From assembly GCA_965208065.1 (NCBI GenBank), contig OZ242313.1, positions 2,232,001 through 2,296,000 of the forward strand: 64,000 nucleotides of DNA. Direction: 5' to 3'. Every line of letters starts with the position of its first letter. Within the stretch, counting starts at the first letter, position 1. This document shows, piece by piece, positions 33,038 to 42,662 of the stretch. Source of the DNA: Bin103 sp002238925. GTDB taxonomy: Bacteria > Spirochaetota > Spirochaetia > SZUA-6 > Bin103. A program made the translations under genes and the position numbers. Below the pieces are notes generated by a model that was given only the letters and a program-made list of their open reading frames with translations, did no database searches and was not told the DNA's origin.

Positions 33038-34477
33038 CTAGTCTGACGTGTCGGCATGCGCCAGGGCGGGGCGGCGGGAGGAGATGGCGAGGGCGTCCTC
33101 CCAGGCGGCGGCGAAAGACAGCAGGCCGGCCTCACCCCCGTAACGGCCGACGATCTGGGCGCCCACCGGCAGGCCCTCGGGCGTGAAACCGCAGGGCAGC
33201 GACAGCGCCGGGTGTGAGGTCATGGTGATCAGCGAACAGCTCTGCATCCAGTCGATGTAGGTGGCCATCGGCACGCCGGCGACGGAGCGCGGCCAGTCCA
33301 CTTCGACCGGGAACGGCAGCACTTGGGAGACCGGCAGGATCAGCACGTCGAACCGTTCCAGGAACGCGCTCATGCGCAGGAACTGCTCGGCACGCAACTG
33401 CTGGGCGCGGATCACCTGCCCGGTGGTGAGGGCGAGGCCGCGCTCGATGTTCCAGATCACGGTGTCTTTGAGTTGGCCGCGGTGGTCGCGCAGGGTGGCG
33501 GCATGGTCGGCGGCAAAGCGCAGCGCGCGGATGGTGTCGAACGCCTCGGCGCCGCCGGACAGGTCGGGGTGCGCCTCCTCCACGCGGCAACCGAGATCAG
33601 TGAGCAGGGGCAGGGCACGTTCGATCGCCTCGGCTACGGCGGGTTCCACCGGCAGCATGCCCAGATCTCGGCTCCAGGCCACCCGGCAGCCCTTGAGGTT
33701 GCGTGCAGCTACATCGGCGAATGGGGCTCCCGGCTCGCAAATGGAGGTCGGATCGCGCCGGTCGGGGCCGGCGATCACGCTCAACAGCAGCGCGGCGTCG
33801 GCCACGGTGCGGCCCATGGGGCCGGTGACGCTCAGCGTCTCCCACGGGTCACCGGCGGGTATCCTCGGCACGCGCCCCGGAGTGGGGCGAAGGCCCACCA
33901 CGCTGTTGAAGTTGGGCGGATTGCGGATCGAGCCGCCGTAGTCGCTGCCGTCGGCGACGGCGACCATGCCGCTGGTCAAGGCGGCCGCGCCGCCGCCGCT
34001 GCTGCCGCCCGCCGAACGCCCGAGGTCGTACGGGTTGCGAGTCACACCGAACACCGTGTTGAAGGTGTGCGACCCGGCGCCGAACTCCGGCACGTTGCTC
34101 TTGCCCACGATCACGGCCCCGGCGGCGCGCATGCGAGCGACCATCAGGTCGTCGTACTCGGCGACGGCGTCGCGGTAGAGCGGGGAACCGCGGGTGGTGG
34201 GCATGCCGGCGACATCGACCAGGTCCTTCACCACGACCGGCAGGCCGGCCAGCGGCCCCGGCTCTTCCCCGGCCGCCAACTCCTCGTCAAGACGCGTGGC
34301 GGCCGCCGTCGCACCCTCGGCATCCAGCGTGCAGATGGCGTTGACCCGCGGGTTGATCCGCTCTATCTGCTCCAGGTGCGCCGCCAGCAGGTCGGCTGCG
34401 CTCAACTCGCGTGAGCGTACCAGCGCCGCCAACTCGGTAGCGGGCCGCAGGCACAGATCGACATCTCCCAACACCAT
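33038..34477 (-). CDS. Amidase-signature family hydrolase
   Basis: 479 residues of the amidase-signature family. The Ser-cisSer-Lys triad is visible: Lys in PVVVKDLVDVAG, and Ser residues in the Gly/Ser-rich GRSAGGSSGGGAAAL and SDYGGSIRNPP. It hydrolyses an amide bond. The family includes GatA, but the GatB/GatC partners are absent and the C-terminus (ITMTSHPALSLPCGF) is that of stand-alone amidases. Substrate unknown. It is transcribed away from the permease genes. Confidence 0.88.
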   Translation of the reverse strand: MVLGDVDLCLRPATELAALVRSRELSAADLLAAHLEQIERINPRVNAICTLDAEGATAAATRLDEELAAGEEPGPLAGLPVVVKDLVDVAGMPTTRGSPLYRDAVAEYDDLMVARMRAAGAVIVGKSNVPEFGAGSHTFNTVFGVTRNPYDLGRSAGGSSGGGAAALTSGMVAVADGSDYGGSIRNPPNFNSVVGLRPTPGRVPRIPAGDPWETLSVTGPMGRTVADAALLLSVIAGPDRRDPTSICEPGAPFADVAARNLKGCRVAWSRDLGMLPVEPAVAEAIERALPLLTDLGCRVEEAHPDLSGGAEAFDTIRALRFAADHAATLRDHRGQLKDTVIWNIERGLALTTGQVIRAQQLRAEQFLRMSAFLERFDVLILPVSQVLPFPVEVDWPRSVAGVPMATYIDWMQSCSLITMTSHPALSLPCGFTPEGLPVGAQIVGRYGGEAGLLSFAAAWEDALAISSRRPALAHADTSD

Positions 34478-34763
34478 ACCTCCCGGTTACGTACGCCGCC
34501 GATCCGGCCGCCGGCGACCGCCTCCGCCGGGTACGGCACGGCTCCTACCTTACCGGGAAGCGTCCCGAGCGTCGCCCACGCAGACCAGGAGCCGGGGCCG
34601 CGGTCGGGATCGTTGCCGGCATTCAGGCACACCTGGTTGGTGTCGGCGTCTTCCGACGTGCGGTTCGGGCTTGACGGGGCGGCGCTGCGGCCCTCCGGCC
34701 AACGTGGGACGCAGGCGTGCTGGCCACGGCAAGGACGATGTGGCACCCTCTTCCGCGAGTGTG

Positions 34764-35741
34764 ATGACGGCGACTCGAAGTCCGAGGGACACCACGTTGG
34801 CCGCGCCGCTGGCCGGCCGGCGGCCGCTTTCCGTCCGCCTGCGCAAGACGCTGGCGCACAACTGGCAGCTCTACGTGCTGGTGGCGCTGCCGCTGGTGTA
34901 CCTGGTCATCTTCCACTACTTCCCGATGTACGGGGCGCAACTGGCGTTCAAGAAGTACCGCGCAGCGCTCGGCATCTGGGGCAGCGAGTGGATCGGCTTC
35001 GATCACTTCGTCGCTTTCTTTCGGTCGTTCCAGTTCCAGCGCATTGTGCGCAACACCATCAGCATCAGCGCCTACTCGCTGGTGGCCGGCTTCCCGGTGC
35101 CGATCATCCTGGCGATCGCCTTGAACAACAGTCAGACGCGCAGCTTCAAGAAGACCGTACAACTCGTCACCTACGCCCCGCACTTCATCTCCACGGTGGT
35201 GATGTGCGGCATGATCATCCAGTTCCTGTCGCCGAGCGTCGGCATCGTCAACAAGTTCATCGCCGCCTTCGGGCTGCAGCCGGTCGGCTTCATGGGGCGT
35301 CCGGAGTGGTTCCAGACCATCTACGTGTTCTCCGGCATCTGGCAGCAGGCGGGCTACGCGTCGATCATCTTCCTGGCGGCGCTGGCGTCGGTGTCGTCCG
35401 AGCTGCACGAGGCGGCGATCGTGGACGGCGCCGGCATGCTGCAGCGTAACTGGCACATCGACCTGCCGGCGATCATGCCGACCGCGATCATCCTGCTGAT
35501 CCTGAACGTCGGCAACCTGATGAGCGTCGGCTTCGAGAAGGTATTCCTGCTGCAGAACACCATGAACCTGGAAACCAGCGAGGTGATCCAGACCTTCGTC
35601 TACAAGCGCGGCATCGCCTGGCAGCCGCCCAACTTCTCCTACGCGGCGGCGGTGGGCCTGTTCAACTCGGTGGTCAACATGATCATGCTGGTAGCCGTGA
35701 ACGCCCTGGCACGGCGGGTCAGCGACACCAGCCTGTGGTAG
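34764..35741 (+). CDS. ABC transporter permease, LplB type
   Basis: 325 residues with six predicted membrane helices and the EAA loop ELHEAAIVDGAGMLQRNWHIDLP. It resembles LplB permeases of carbohydrate-uptake importers, which pair with a YtcP-type permease and a LipO-type binding protein. The ATG at 34764 gives MTATRSPRDT; extension further upstream would be unlike the family. The next gene, 10 bp on, is the partner permease. No ATPase is encoded nearby; such importers often share one made elsewhere. Confidence 0.85.
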   Translation: MTATRSPRDTTLAAPLAGRRPLSVRLRKTLAHNWQLYVLVALPLVYLVIFHYFPMYGAQLAFKKYRAALGIWGSEWIGFDHFVAFFRSFQFQRIVRNTISISAYSLVAGFPVPIILAIALNNSQTRSFKKTVQLVTYAPHFISTVVMCGMIIQFLSPSVGIVNKFIAAFGLQPVGFMGRPEWFQTIYVFSGIWQQAGYASIIFLAALASVSSELHEAAIVDGAGMLQRNWHIDLPAIMPTAIILLILNVGNLMSVGFEKVFLLQNTMNLETSEVIQTFVYKRGIAWQPPNFSYAAAVGLFNSVVNMIMLVAVNALARRVSDTSLW

Positions 35742-35751
35742 GGGCGGACGC

Positions 35752-36678
35752 ATGATGGCCGACGCGCAGCTTGGCGAACGGCGCAGCATCCGGATGTCGC
35801 GCGGCGATCGCGTGTACTCGCTGTTCAACCACCTGTTCCTGGCCTTCGCGCTGCTGATCGTGCTGTACCCGCTGGTGTACATCATCAGCTCGTCGTTCAG
35901 TTCGGTGAAGGCGGTGCTCAGCGGGCACGTGTGGCTGTGGCCGGTGGACCTGTCGCTGGACGGCTACCGGGCGGTGATCAACTACTCGAAGACCTGGATC
36001 GGCTACGCCAACACGTTGGTGTACACGGTGGTCGGCACCGGCATCAACGTGGTGCTGACCATCCTCGCCGCTTACCCGCTGTCGCGGCGCGACATGGCCG
36101 GGCGCGGCTTCATCATGTTCCTGATGACCTTCACCCTGCTGTTCCACGGCGGGTTGATTCCCACCTACGTGCTGATCCAGAAGCTGGGCATCATGAACAC
36201 GCGCTGGGCGATGCTGCTGCCGACCGCGTTGGGCGTGTGGAACGTGATTATTACCCGCACCTACTACCAGTCCTACGTGCCGAGCGAGTTGCTGGAGGCC
36301 GCCAAGATCGACGGCGCCAGCGACTTCTCGTTCGTGTGGCGGGTGGTGATTCCGCTGTCCGGGGCGATTACCGCGGTGAACGTGTTGTTCTACGCGGTCG
36401 GGCACTGGAACTCCTACTTCCCGGCACTGCTCTACCTGCACGATCAGAACCTGTTCCCGCTGCAGTTGTTCCTGCGCCAGGTGCTGATCATCAACGACAT
36501 CGACGCCGACATGATGCACGACCTGGACACGGCACTGATCGACGAGGGCCGGCTCGGATTGATGGAGCTGATCAAGTTTGCCATCATCATTGTGGCCAGC
36601 GTGCCGGTGCTGTGCATCTACCCATTCGTGCAGAAGCACTTCATCAAGGGAGTCATGATCGGCTCCCTGAAAGGCTGA
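35752..36678 (+). CDS. ABC transporter permease, YtcP type
   Basis: 308 residues with six membrane helices and the EAA motif ELLEAAKIDGASDFSFVWRVVIP, the second permease of the pair. The C-terminus, HFIKGVMIGSLKG, is the standard family ending. Its last 8 codons plus stop are found again, with one base changed, in front of the LipO-type gene at 43.6 kb. In related operons the binding-protein gene lies next to these permeases, so the 7-kb separation here is abnormal. Confidence 0.87.
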   Translation: MMADAQLGERRSIRMSRGDRVYSLFNHLFLAFALLIVLYPLVYIISSSFSSVKAVLSGHVWLWPVDLSLDGYRAVINYSKTWIGYANTLVYTVVGTGINVVLTILAAYPLSRRDMAGRGFIMFLMTFTLLFHGGLIPTYVLIQKLGIMNTRWAMLLPTALGVWNVIITRTYYQSYVPSELLEAAKIDGASDFSFVWRVVIPLSGAITAVNVLFYAVGHWNSYFPALLYLHDQNLFPLQLFLRQVLIINDIDADMMHDLDTALIDEGRLGLMELIKFAIIIVASVPVLCIYPFVQKHFIKGVMIGSLKG

Positions 36679-36679
36679 C
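36652..36679 (+). repeat. Direct repeat, left copy (3' end of ytcP-like gene)
   Basis: This 28-bp sequence (GTCATGATCGG...AGGCTGAC) encodes VMIGSLKG and the stop of the permease. It recurs at 43584-43611 with one mismatch. The two copies bracket 6.9 kb of unrelated genes. The layout resembles attL/attR of an element that inserts into, and restores, a gene 3' end, or the junction of a recombination between two related transporter operons. Confidence 0.75.
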
Positions 36680-36852
36680 TGCGCGACTCGGGAGGGGCGC
36701 GGCGCAACCGTCGCCGGCACGGCGCAACAACGCGGCGGAAGAAGTTGCCCAGCGCCGAGCGGCTGCGGTACAGGCTGGGTTGACATGCGCAGCGCCCGTG
36801 CCGCGCGGTTGACGCCAGGCGGGTCTCTCCGGGCGACAAGCGCGTCGCCGCC

Positions 36853-38043
36853 TCAGGTACGCTCCGCCGTCGCCAGTGTCTCGGGTGCGAGGTCGCCGAT
36901 CGAGTCGGTCAGCTCGTCGCTGCCGTTGTCGCTGCCGTTGTCGGTGGCGGGGGCCGCGGCGGTGCGCTGCGGCACCGGGGTGTCGAACTGGTAGCCGGGG
37001 TCCTGCTGCTGGCGCCGCCAGGTGTCACGCATCTCGCGCCAGGCTCCGGCCAGGGTGCGCGGCCGCGGCATGTCTGCGGCGATTTCCCGGTACAGCTTCT
37101 TGAGGTTGTAGCACGGCACACCGGCGTACATGTGGTGCTCGGTGTGCCAGTTCATGCGCCAGTAGAGGAAGGTGGAGATCGGATCGAGGGTGATGGAGCG
37201 GACGCACTTGCGGAAGTCAGGCACGTTGTCGCGCAGCCCACAATGCATCGGCAGGCCGACGATCAGCGACCACCCCTTGCCCAAGAAGCCGGTCAGCGTG
37301 ACCAGCACCGGCAGCAGCCACCACTGCATGGCAATCGCTACGGCGATGACGCAGACGTGGAACAGCAGGGTGAGGCGCGCCCAGTTGATCGCCTTGCGGC
37401 GCTCCTTGGGCAGGTCGGCGAAGATGTCGGCCACCCAGGTGTCATCCTGGGTGCCGAAGGTGGACGAGGTGTTGAAGTTGCCGGTGGCGATCTTGACGGT
37501 GTGCACGACCACCGGAATCAGCCCGCTGTGCCCGCGCCACACCAGGAACACGAAAAGCTGGAACAGGTCGATCAGCTTGAGCATCGGGTTCTGCGGCAGC
37601 ACCAACTCGCGGTCACCGTCCGGGTACAGGGTGTAGCGGTGGTGATAGGTATGGCTCACCGCGTAGATGTGGTGATTGTGCCAGGCGATCACCCCGAACA
37701 GGCGCAGGAATGCGCGGTTCAGCCACTTGCTGCGGAACACGGTGCCGTGGCCCAACTCGTGGGTGGCCAGGCCCTTGAAGAACGCGCCGACGGTACCGTG
37801 CGCGAACAGCGCCAGGGCGAAGCCGAGCCACAGGCCGTTGGCGAACAGCAGGTAGGTCAGCGTGCCGGTAGCGAGGAACAGCAGCAGGTGCCCGCCGGCC
37901 TGCAACCAGCCCTGCAGGTCGCTGCGCTGCATCAGCCGGCGCAGGGTGGCCGGCTCGATAGGACAGCGGTACCACCCGATGCGCAGACTCTTGCGGACCT
38001 CGGCCAACGGACGATGCTGCGTCTCAGCCTGAAGCGTACTCAT
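36853..38043 (-). CDS. Membrane fatty-acid desaturase-like di-iron protein
   Basis: 396 residues. Three histidine boxes of membrane di-iron desaturases/hydroxylases are present: HELGH (95-99), HTYHH (131-135) and HTEHH (about 323-327), among four hydrophobic segments. The start at 38043 is fixed by an ideal AGGAGG site 6 nt upstream; extension to 38118 is not needed. The final ~35 residues are low-complexity. It would introduce a double bond or hydroxyl into a lipid acyl chain in the membrane; the substrate is not known. It lies inside the segment bracketed by the 28-bp repeat. Confidence 0.85.
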   Translation of the reverse strand: MSTLQAETQHRPLAEVRKSLRIGWYRCPIEPATLRRLMQRSDLQGWLQAGGHLLLFLATGTLTYLLFANGLWLGFALALFAHGTVGAFFKGLATHELGHGTVFRSKWLNRAFLRLFGVIAWHNHHIYAVSHTYHHRYTLYPDGDRELVLPQNPMLKLIDLFQLFVFLVWRGHSGLIPVVVHTVKIATGNFNTSSTFGTQDDTWVADIFADLPKERRKAINWARLTLLFHVCVIAVAIAMQWWLLPVLVTLTGFLGKGWSLIVGLPMHCGLRDNVPDFRKCVRSITLDPISTFLYWRMNWHTEHHMYAGVPCYNLKKLYREIAADMPRPRTLAGAWREMRDTWRRQQQDPGYQFDTPVPQRTAAAPATDNGSDNGSDELTDSIGDLAPETLATAERT

Positions 38044-38131
38044 CACGTGCCTCCTGGTAGTTCTTACCACCATCGCGGCGCGGCTGTACATCGCTTGCCT
38101 CGCCACGTTTACAGCCACCTGGTGACCTAGT

Positions 38132-38160
38132 TTGACGGGAATGTCGAGTTATCACATAAT
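38132..38160 (+). promoter_or_regulatory. Sigma70-type promoter P1 for the peptide importer genes
   Basis: TTGACG (38132-38137), a 17-nt spacer, and CATAAT (38155-38160). It reads toward the binding-protein gene at 38274. A related second copy lies at 38207-38236. Confidence 0.55.
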
Positions 38161-38206
38161 GCGTTCCCGTGGCTATACGGCCGCACCTGCCGGTCGCGGC
38201 GGGGGC

Positions 38207-38236
38207 TTGACGGGAATCGTTGGGTTTTCACATACG
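38207..38236 (+). promoter_or_regulatory. Second promoter-like repeat P2
   Basis: TTGACGGGAAT here repeats the start of P1 exactly 75 bp downstream. An 18-nt spacer leads to CATACG, a poor -10. The stretches between also align (both end TCACATA), so the two are a degenerate direct repeat: either tandem promoters or two copies of a regulator site. Confidence 0.4.
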
Positions 38237-38273
38237 GCAGGGAGCCCGATACGCTCACCAAAGGAGATGGAAG

Positions 38274-40193
38274 ATGAAAAATTTTCCAGCAAAGATAGTC
38301 GTTGCGCTTCTTGTTGCGCTTCTAGCGGCGCCCCTCGGTTTTGGGGAATTTAAGGAGGCGCCGATGCTCGCGCGCCTGGTCGCGGCCGGTGAGCTTCCAC
38401 CGGTTGACCAGCGGCTTCCGGACAATCCCTTCGTTGTTGGTCCCGGCGTGTTGAATGGCACGCAGTGGGTGGATTGGACTCCAGGCAACTACTCCGATGG
38501 GAGGAAAGTCAGGAGTGTCGAAGATTCGCTTCACCAGAAGATTCCGGGTGCCGGACACATCAACATCCTGTGGTCCCCTGACAATACAACGACGGACCCG
38601 GTCGGGACCATAGTTGAAAGCTTCAATTTTTCCGATGATTACACAGTGTTCGATTTCACCATCCGCAGGGGGCTGAAGTGGTCCAACGGCGATCTGGTTA
38701 CCACTGACGATGTGAAATTCGCCTTCGAGGACCTTTACGAGTATCCAGACGCCGAGATTCGATACCCGGTGCAATTGCACTCCCTGGGCAACCCACGGTT
38801 CCCAGTGGCCGAGTTGACGGTCCAAGATCGGCACTCATTCACGCTTACCTTTGACAGGCCATACGGTTTTTTCGTCACGGAACTGATATCCTGGATCAGC
38901 ACTGTAGGGGAAGGGATCTTTCAGCCCTCGGAGTTCCTGAAGCAGTACCATCCGAGGTACACGGCCGTCGCTACGCTGAACGACTTGGCGCAGGATGCCG
39001 GCTTGGCCGACTGGAAACAGCTGCTACAAGCGAAGACCGGTAACCACTGGCAGATCCTTCTCGGCAGCCCGCACATGATCGGGGTACCCTCTATCCAGCC
39101 TTACATATTCACCGAGGCAACCGATACGACGTTGTTGATCGAGAGAAATCCCTACTCTTACATGGTTGACACGGAGGGGCAGCAGCTCCCGTACATAGAC
39201 TTCGTTGAAACGACCATGGTCGAGGACGAAGGCGCGAGAAACCTGAAGATCCTTGCAGGCGAGGTGGACTTTCAGACCAGTGACTGGGCCAAGCTGCCGT
39301 CGATGCCGACCTACGTCAGTGGTGCCGAGCAGGGCAACTACCGCGTGCAGCTCGCCGGCGGGTTCGTCGGCCCTCCCACGCTGTTCATAAACCACGACTA
39401 CGATTACGAGAATTCAAACAGCCAGTGGCAGAAGCTGATGCAGGACCCCCAGGGTCGCTTCGGCAGGGCGGTGGCACTCGCCATCGACAACCACGACGTC
39501 AATGACACGTTGTTCTTCGGCCAGTACAAGATGGACGACATTATCACCGGGTCCGACTTCGACCCGGCCCAGGCAAACCGACTCCTGGATGAGCTCGGGC
39601 TGGACAACAAAGACGCCAGCGGATTCCGCACGTACCCCGACGGCTCGCCCCTTGAAATCACGATCAATGCCATCGCGATTGACCCGGCCGGCATCGACGT
39701 GGCCCAGCTGTTCTCCCAGTACCTGCAGGCCGTAGGACTCAACATCGACGCGCAGGGGGTCGAGGGCGGAATCTTCAATCAGAAAGCGGCTAACAACGAG
39801 TACCAGATGACGGTCTTTTGGAATGACGTCCCGGCGTGGCCTTCCGGGATCTCCGTGGACTTCTGGCCGAGTTTCAAGGGCGCGTGGGCGCCCGAGAGCG
39901 CGAAATATATCGATTCCGCTGGCGAGGAGGGACGAAAGCCCCCTGCGTACATCCAGGAATTCTTCGATATTATCGTCGATCGCAAGGCGGTTCCTCCCGG
40001 GACGCCTGAGGGCGCGGCGCAGTATGCGAGGCTTCGCGACTGGTTCGCCGACAACAACGTCATGATCTGGCCCACTGGCAATATCGTGCAGCCCATCATC
40101 GCCTCGAGCGACCTTCGCAACGTCGTGAAGGACGATTATGGGATTCTCTTCGGTTGGATCCATGCAATCCCGCAATGGTATTTCGCGGAGTAG
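38274..40193 (+). CDS. ABC transporter substrate-binding protein, peptide/SBP_bac_5 type
   Basis: 639 residues. The signal peptide is MKNFPAKIVVALLVALLAA with a signal-peptidase-I-like end and no lipobox cysteine. The body has SBP family 5 features: FDFTIRRGLKWSNGDLVTTDDVKFAFEDL, then IERNPYSY...GQQLPYIDFVE, and AVALAIDNHDVND. These periplasmic proteins deliver oligopeptides, nickel or sugars to Dpp/Opp-type permeases; the ligand is open. The start has AAGGAG at 38261-38266. Base use is visibly more AT-rich at the 5' end than in neighbouring genes. Two permease genes follow; ATPases do not. Confidence 0.88.
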   Translation: MKNFPAKIVVALLVALLAAPLGFGEFKEAPMLARLVAAGELPPVDQRLPDNPFVVGPGVLNGTQWVDWTPGNYSDGRKVRSVEDSLHQKIPGAGHINILWSPDNTTTDPVGTIVESFNFSDDYTVFDFTIRRGLKWSNGDLVTTDDVKFAFEDLYEYPDAEIRYPVQLHSLGNPRFPVAELTVQDRHSFTLTFDRPYGFFVTELISWISTVGEGIFQPSEFLKQYHPRYTAVATLNDLAQDAGLADWKQLLQAKTGNHWQILLGSPHMIGVPSIQPYIFTEATDTTLLIERNPYSYMVDTEGQQLPYIDFVETTMVEDEGARNLKILAGEVDFQTSDWAKLPSMPTYVSGAEQGNYRVQLAGGFVGPPTLFINHDYDYENSNSQWQKLMQDPQGRFGRAVALAIDNHDVNDTLFFGQYKMDDIITGSDFDPAQANRLLDELGLDNKDASGFRTYPDGSPLEITINAIAIDPAGIDVAQLFSQYLQAVGLNIDAQGVEGGIFNQKAANNEYQMTVFWNDVPAWPSGISVDFWPSFKGAWAPESAKYIDSAGEEGRKPPAYIQEFFDIIVDRKAVPPGTPEGAAQYARLRDWFADNNVMIWPTGNIVQPIIASSDLRNVVKDDYGILFGWIHAIPQWYFAE

Positions 40194-40343
40194 TCTCTTA
40201 GGGATAGCGCGCGTCTGATGGCTTGCTCCTTCAGACGCGCCATTTAGAGTCCGTCGGCAAACCTCTTTTCCGCGGAACTCCTTTTGCCTGGCCCGCCCTC
40301 CACAGGGCGGGCTTGGGATCATTAGAGACAAGAGCCACCCTTG

Positions 40344-41339
40344 ATGCTGAGAATAATAGGCAAGCGCCTCCTGCTCGTTATTCCCCTGCTGTTCATTATC
40401 TCCATGTTGTCGTTTGTCATCATCCAACTCCCGCCGGGCGACTATGTGGAAACCTACATCCTGAACCTCAGGCAAATGGGCGGCATCCCGTTCGAAGACG
40501 CATACCACCTTGCAGACCAGCTGAGGGAGCGCTACGCGTTGGATAAGCCCCTCTTGGTGCAGTACTCCATTTGGATGAGACACATCGTGACCAAGGGGGA
40601 TTTCGGCAATTCCTTCACCTACGACCGTCCGGTTACCGACATACTCCGGGAACGGGTGCCGCGGACCATGGCCATTACCCTTGCGGGTGTCCTGCTTTCC
40701 TGGCTCATTGCGGTGCCAATCGGCATTTACTCCGCCGTTCACCAATACTCCTTCTCCGACTACGTTTTCACGTTCCTCGGCTTTGTGGGGCTATCGTTTC
40801 CCGCGTTCCTGTTCGCCATCGTGCTGGTGTTCATCGTCTTCCAATACACGGGATGGGCCATTACGGGCATCTTCTCTTCAGCGTTTGAGGACGCACCCTG
40901 GTCGCTCGCCAAGTTCTGGGACATGCTGAAGAACATGACTATTCCGATGATCGTGCTGTCCACGTCAGGGGCCGCGGCGCTCATCCGCATCCTGCGCGCC
41001 ACCCTGCTGGATGAGTTGAAGAAGCAGTACGTCATAACCGCGCGGTCGAAGGGACTGCGGGAGATGCGGCTCCTGTTCAAGTACCCCGTTCGCGTGGCGA
41101 TCAACCCCCTCATCAGCACCATCGGGTGGCTCCTGCCTGCGGCGGTCGGCGGCGAGATCGTGGTGTCCCAGGTGCTGAACCTGCCCACGACCGGCCCCAT
41201 CCTTCTAACCTCGGTCCTGGACCAGGACATGTACCTGGCAGGCGGTATCCTGTTCATCCTAAGCTCCCTCACCCTCGTGGGAACGCTCATCTCCGACATC
41301 CTGCTGGTGGCGGTGGATCCGAGAATCAGGTTTGGGTAA
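40344..41339 (+). CDS. ABC transporter permease, DppB/OppB type
   Basis: 331 residues with six membrane helices. The N-terminus LRIIGKRLLLVIPLLFIISMLSFVIIQLPPGD and the loop RATLLDELKKQYVITARSKGL (EAA-like cytoplasmic loop) are typical of DppB. It forms the channel with the next gene product. The 150-bp gap before it carries no gene. It overlaps dppC-like by 8 bp. Confidence 0.9.
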   Translation: MLRIIGKRLLLVIPLLFIISMLSFVIIQLPPGDYVETYILNLRQMGGIPFEDAYHLADQLRERYALDKPLLVQYSIWMRHIVTKGDFGNSFTYDRPVTDILRERVPRTMAITLAGVLLSWLIAVPIGIYSAVHQYSFSDYVFTFLGFVGLSFPAFLFAIVLVFIVFQYTGWAITGIFSSAFEDAPWSLAKFWDMLKNMTIPMIVLSTSGAAALIRILRATLLDELKKQYVITARSKGLREMRLLFKYPVRVAINPLISTIGWLLPAAVGGEIVVSQVLNLPTTGPILLTSVLDQDMYLAGGILFILSSLTLVGTLISDILLVAVDPRIRFG

Positions 41340-42489
41340 GGCCACCAGCAACGTACTCTCACTACTAGGCCTTTCATCGCATCCCCGCGCGCCGGTAAAA
41401 GAGCCGAAGAAGGATCTCGCCTTTGCTTCGCAGGGACAGCTGGTCTGGCACAAGTTTCGCAAGCACAAGGTCGCCATGGGGAGCCTGGTGGTGCTCACCG
41501 TACTGTACATCGGGGCCATCTTTGCCGACTTCATCGCACCATACGAGAAGAACTACCGCATTCCCGATGTGCAGTTCAGCGCTCCTACGAGAGTGCGTGT
41601 ATACGAGCCGGGCAAGGGTTTCTCCCGGCCGTTCGTGTTCGCGGTGAAGCGGCAGTTGGATATGACGACCTTCACCTACGAGACAGTTATCGACCGCAGC
41701 CAGAAGTGGCACCTGCGCTTTTTCGTGAACACCGATCCCTACAAGCTCCTGGGCTTCATCCCGGTTTCCCACCGCCTCTTTGGCGTGGATACCGGCTACA
41801 TTTCGCTGTTCGGTACCGACAATCTGGGCATAGACATCCTCTCCCAGACGCTATACGCCAGCCGCATTTCCCTCTCGGTAGGGCTTGTCGGTGTGGCGAT
41901 CAGCTTCGTCCTCGGAGTGATCCTGGGCGGGATCTCCGGCTACTTCGGCGGCACCGTAGACCTGATCATCCAGCGCATCATCGAGTTCGTCATCACACTG
42001 CCGCAGCTGCCGCTGTGGATCGCGCTCTCGGCGGCCGTCCCGAACCGATGGACGGGCATCGAGACCTTCTTCGCCATCACGGTCATCCTCTCGTTGGTCG
42101 GCTGGACGAGTCTTGCGCGCGTGGTGCGCGGCCGGCTGATCTCGATGCGGGAGGAAGACTACGTCATGGCGGCGCGGGTTGCCGGGCGCCGGGACGGGGC
42201 CATTATCCGTCTTCACCTGCTGCCGGGCTTTATGAGCTACCTGGTGGTGAGCATCACACTGGCCATTCCTGCCATGATCCTCGGGGAGACCACGCTGAGC
42301 TTCCTGGGCGTAGGGATCCTCCCGCCCGAGGTGAGCTGGGGCGCGATGCTGAGGGAGGCGAACGACGTCACGCTGATCTTCAACTATACCTGGTACCTGA
42401 CCCCCTGCATCTTCGTGATTGTTGCCGTGCTGGCTTACAATTTCATTGGTGACGGCTTGCGCGATGCGGCCGATCCATACTCGCGTTAG
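41332..42489 (+). CDS. ABC transporter permease, DppC/OppC type
   Basis: 385 residues, longer than the usual ~300. After the first helix (VAMGSLVVLTVLYIGAIFADFI) there is a ~90-residue periplasmic insertion before FGTDNLGIDILSQTLYASRISLSVG, where the standard DppC domain starts. The cytoplasmic loop RGRLISMREEDYVMAARVAGRRDG carries the ATPase-coupling motif. TTG 41332 overlaps the dppB-like gene. No DppD/DppF ATPase genes follow. Confidence 0.88.
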   Translation: MGKATSNVLSLLGLSSHPRAPVKEPKKDLAFASQGQLVWHKFRKHKVAMGSLVVLTVLYIGAIFADFIAPYEKNYRIPDVQFSAPTRVRVYEPGKGFSRPFVFAVKRQLDMTTFTYETVIDRSQKWHLRFFVNTDPYKLLGFIPVSHRLFGVDTGYISLFGTDNLGIDILSQTLYASRISLSVGLVGVAISFVLGVILGGISGYFGGTVDLIIQRIIEFVITLPQLPLWIALSAAVPNRWTGIETFFAITVILSLVGWTSLARVVRGRLISMREEDYVMAARVAGRRDGAIIRLHLLPGFMSYLVVSITLAIPAMILGETTLSFLGVGILPPEVSWGAMLREANDVTLIFNYTWYLTPCIFVIVAVLAYNFIGDGLRDAADPYSR

Positions 42490-42555
42490 GAACGGAGGTG
42501 GTCCCGGAGCGCCAACGGTGCGGCGGAACTGCGCCGCATGCTGAACAGCCGACCG

Positions 42556-42585
42556 TTGATCGTGGACTGGCGGTCGGTCTACTGT
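42556..42585 (+). promoter_or_regulatory. Possible promoter upstream of the PhyH gene
   Basis: TTGATC (42556-42561), an 18-nt spacer, and TACTGT (42580-42585), 77 bp before the GTG start at 42663. The match is moderate, and there is no other obvious signal in the 173-bp gap. Confidence 0.3.
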
Positions 42586-42662
42586 GCGATGGGATGACGT
42601 CAGCGTCGAGGTGGTTCGGACGGTGCCCCGTTCGCTGCCACGACCGGTGAAAAGGAGCGGTT

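Noticed and set aside
34672..34700. TTGACG in the amidase-lplB gap as a third copy of the 38.1-kb repeat
   Set aside because: Only TTGACGGG is shared; no -10 or TCACATA block follows.
42490..42505. GGAGGTGGTCCC after the dppC-like gene as a second IS end
   Set aside because: Resembles the first bases of the IS3 inverted repeat but lacks the internal TGGACAGGT and AAGGTAGAATC blocks and any transposase remnant.
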